Positions 61,196-64,000 of a DNA stretch of 64,000 nucleotides are shown piece after piece. The stretch is from Holacanthus passer. Its lineage: Eukaryota > Chordata > Actinopteri > Pomacanthidae. The DNA is taken from positions 2,604,001 to 2,668,000 of the forward strand of contig JAFREQ010000043.1 of the NCBI GenBank assembly GCA_025331565.1, given 5' to 3'. A program made the position numbers and the translations under genes. Under the pieces are notes generated by a model. It saw only the letters and a program-made list of their open reading frames with translations. It was not told the origin of the DNA and did no database searches. Numbering within the stretch: the stretch's first letter is position 1; each line of letters begins with the position of its first letter.

Positions 61196-62992
61196 ATCAG
61201 ATTAATTAATTAAATCAGATTTTTTCATTGAGGTTTGAAAATCCTCAAATTCAGATTTTTCTCACTTTAATGTGGCCGAAGTAACCGTAGGAATCATTGT
61301 AAATTCAAGTTTCAAATTAAGTATTGAAATGACCTCAAGGCTGCAGCCTCATACAGCTCCAGTCGCTTTTGCCTCCAAACAGTCTGAAGACAACAGAGCT
61401 AGAAAATCTATACAAAGGACAGAGGATAGACTCTCCAGGTGGTATTAATAGACAGCCCAAAGTATGCTAATCAATCAGCTGAACTCAGAGAGCTGAGTGC
61501 AGTCTGACTGCCGCTGAGCCTTTTATGCAGCCTGATATTTATGTTAAAATGCTCGGTAATGGACACAAATGCTCAGGTATCGAACCGGCGAGGTCAGGTG
61601 AGGTGGCTTCGCTGTGAAGTTAATAATTCAGCTAAAGATGTGAAATGCTTCCAGAAATGTCCTCAGTTGTTGACAACATTTCTGACTATAAAACAGCTGT
61701 TTATTTTTGTTCTTGTTCTTCACAATCTCGCTGTAGTTTAAAGTAAAATCAATCAGCAGCTCTCTTTTCAACCCCAGTTGTCTTTTTCACAGCAGACATT
61801 TTAACTTAGGAAAAGTATAGTTGGTCATAATAATAACTATAACATTATCAACGGCTCTGTTCTATTCAAGCGTCCCAGTAAGTCATGACAGTGTGAGGAT
61901 GCTAAAACTGGAGCAGCTAAATGGTATTCATCCGTCATTCATTTTATTATTTTCACCTTTTCCTATTGTGTCTTCTGTGAAAAAGACATTATATGAATTG
62001 GCATTCTGGTCATTATCCTCTTCAGAATAAAAGTCTGTAGTGATCTGAGTGACATCTTAGCATTGTAATAATACTCTGTTCTGCACTGACGATGAAAATG
62101 TGTGTTATTTAAAAAAAAAGGACCTAAAGAATCAAAAGTACTCATAATTCAGAAAATGCTCCTGTGAGAGTTTGTATTTGTGTCTGTAATATACTATTGG
62201 ATTGATTTTTGTTTAGTCTTTAGTGTTTTAATTGTAGTCATAACCAGCTCTATTTATTTGTATACGACAGCTTTATTTCACTCTGTATTTGCCAGAACAG
62301 ATGAGTGCGCTCCTGACTTCATGTTATGAAGATGCTTCCTCAGCGCAGCAGGTCCTCGGCCGCTGCCCGCTGAGCATTTTATCAGGTTTTTCCTGTTAGA
62401 GTAAAAAATGTGGGTGTGCATGACTGAACCCTGCGGGGCTCCTTTCATGGAGACACTCTTTATGTCACCATCCACGACTACCTTGTTCAAGCACACATTT
62501 TATAGATGTCACTCATTCCACCAGGGAGCGCCGCTGCTGCTGATTTATATTTCCATAAAGCAATATGGATATAATGGGTTTACAGTCCTGCTCGCTTTAG
62601 GACAGACGGGAGAAAGAGCCACTGCTGACACTGACAGGGGTGACTGCTAGGGCAGGATATTAAATCACTTTTTACTGTTGTTAACCATTTTAAAATTATA
62701 GATTTGGACAATGAGGCTCAAGATTTTTTCCAGCTTGAGGGGAGAGAAACACCTCAGTGCTTTGTGGTTTTGTCCAGAAAACCAAATGCACTTGTCATAC
62801 ATAAACTGTTGTGAACCACGCTTCTATTTTTTAAATAAAAATGATTTCTGTAATCTTCCTAGAATAATTAGAATAATCTATGAGTCATGATTCTGTAGTA
62901 TTGTGGCTGAGAGCACAGTGTTTTAAAAGGGTTAGACTTGTTAGACACTTACATGATTCATCCTTGCAAGACCTAAAGAGAACAATAAACCA
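61196..62992. other. Unassigned sequence
   Basis: No supported exon, RNA gene or complete repeat. A CTCF-like stretch (CCACCAGGGAGCGCC, from 62518) has one core mismatch. Short open frames here show no family features. Confidence 0.5.
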
Positions 62993-63487
62993 GTGTTGGA
63001 AGAAATACTCAGATCTTTTATTTAAGTAAAAGTTGCAGTATCACAGTGTAGAAATGCTCTTTTACAAGTGAAAGTAGTATTAGCATCAAAATATAATTAA
63101 GTGCCATAAGTAAAATTACTTGTTATGCAAAATGTCCCATTTCAGTAGAATATGTATTTCATGATTATATAATAATTATTGATGTGTTAATGTTTGCTTT
63201 AATGTTGCAGCAGGTAAAAATGGGACTAACTTGAATTACTTTTATATACTGCTCACAAGTTTCATCTCGAATAATACATTGAAATGTATTATTTGATTAT
63301 ATTTTGTAATAATAATCCAAAAGCTTTGAAATAAATGCAGTGAAGTAAAAAGTGGAATATTTCCCTCTGAAATATAATGAAGTAGACGTACACAATAAAG
63401 TAGCATAATGTGGAAATACTGGAAGTACAAGAACCTCAAAATTGTACTTAAGCACGGCACTTGAGTTAATGCACTTCCTTTCCACCA
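62993..63487 (+). repeat. Percomorph-type dispersed repeat, full-length forward copy (about 495 bp)
   Basis: Starts 'gtgttggaagaaatactcag' and ends 'gcacttcctttccacca'. The two ends are partly inverse (TTGGAAGAAA / TTTCCACCA). It is the most complete copy in the window and the reference for those at 15556, 34510, 43431 and 44134. No coding capacity; class unknown. Confidence 0.65.
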
Positions 63488-64000
63488 AGCAGCAATAAGC
63501 AAAGGCAGATAATGTGAATTTTACTTTGAGAAAGGCTGCTCTCTGGTGGCTGACTGACATTTTAGATTGGAAAGTAGACGAGTGAGTTGCTTATAGCTGC
63601 TTTACTGAATGATGAAAACCCTAAAACTAGACTTGCAAGCAATTATGATAGGGTCCAATGCAATCAGGGAGCTGAGATCCTCACTGAAGAGGTGCTGAAA
63701 CACACATTTCACTCTCGCTCAGGCAACCTTGAAATAAGTGTGACTAAATATTGGCAGTGAAAATGTGTGTCCTCCTCTCCAGTGAAAAACTGGAGGTATT
63801 CCTCCAGCAGTAATGTCAGCACACGTGGTTTGTAAGTGTGTTTTTTTGTCTTAATTGACCTCCAGCTGTGCTTTACAATAGTAACTGAGCCTGGAGTGTT
63901 TTCGGCTGAACCTTGTGTCAGGTCAGCCTGAAATTCCTTGAGTCTCGTTCACCCTTTGTTCTCACAGATAGATTCACTTTGTGTCTGTCTTCTCTTAGCT
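63488..64000. other. Unassigned window end
   Basis: No gene seen. The segment has ordinary base composition and no recognised element. Confidence 0.4.

Overview
The window is vertebrate nuclear DNA, most likely from a ray-finned (percomorph-type) fish. It shows multi-exon genes with GT-AG introns, many (CA)n/(GT)n microsatellites, and dispersed repeats of the kind common in teleosts. The exon translations match known vertebrate proteins closely. Gene models were built by hand from splice sites and remembered family sequences; no alignment was run.

Layout: (1) 639-14640, plus strand: the 3' half of usp7 (19 coding exons, catalytic His/Asp region to the stop) and a long 3' UTR. (2) 17411-24960, minus strand: a small LITAF-domain membrane-protein gene with four coding exons and a probable distant 5' noncoding exon; it converges on usp7. 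(3) 24961-31202: gene-poor spacer with repeats. (4) 31203-36406, minus strand: slc2a6 (GLUT6), complete in eight exons, 498 aa. (5) 36407-38883: the divergent slc2a6/ptx4 interval, which holds a 570-bp solo-LTR-like insertion. (6) 38884-43290, plus strand: ptx4 (pentraxin 4), four coding exons, 692 aa, with a long Gln/Pro/His-rich middle and a Ser-rich insert in the pentraxin domain. (7) 45009-57531, plus strand: clcn7 (lysosomal 2Cl-/H+ exchanger), complete in 25 exons, 799 aa. (8) 59000-64000: no firm gene, several exon-like open segments and one full-length dispersed repeat.

The ptx4-clcn7 pair matches the human 16p13.3 neighbourhood, and usp7 is also on human 16p. SLC2A6 is on human 9q34, so its place here is a synteny difference. 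The genes do not form a pathway: a nuclear deubiquitinase, an endosomal LITAF-type protein, a hexose transporter, a secreted pentraxin and a lysosomal chloride/proton exchanger. Two or three of them (LITAF-like, clcn7, probably slc2a6) act on late endosomes or lysosomes.

I found no novel multi-gene system. The most useful non-routine signals are a probable U12-type intron in clcn7, a solo LTR with a 5-bp target duplication just upstream of ptx4, a ZNF143/THAP11-like site and minimal uORFs upstream of clcn7, and lineage-specific low-complexity expansions in ptx4.
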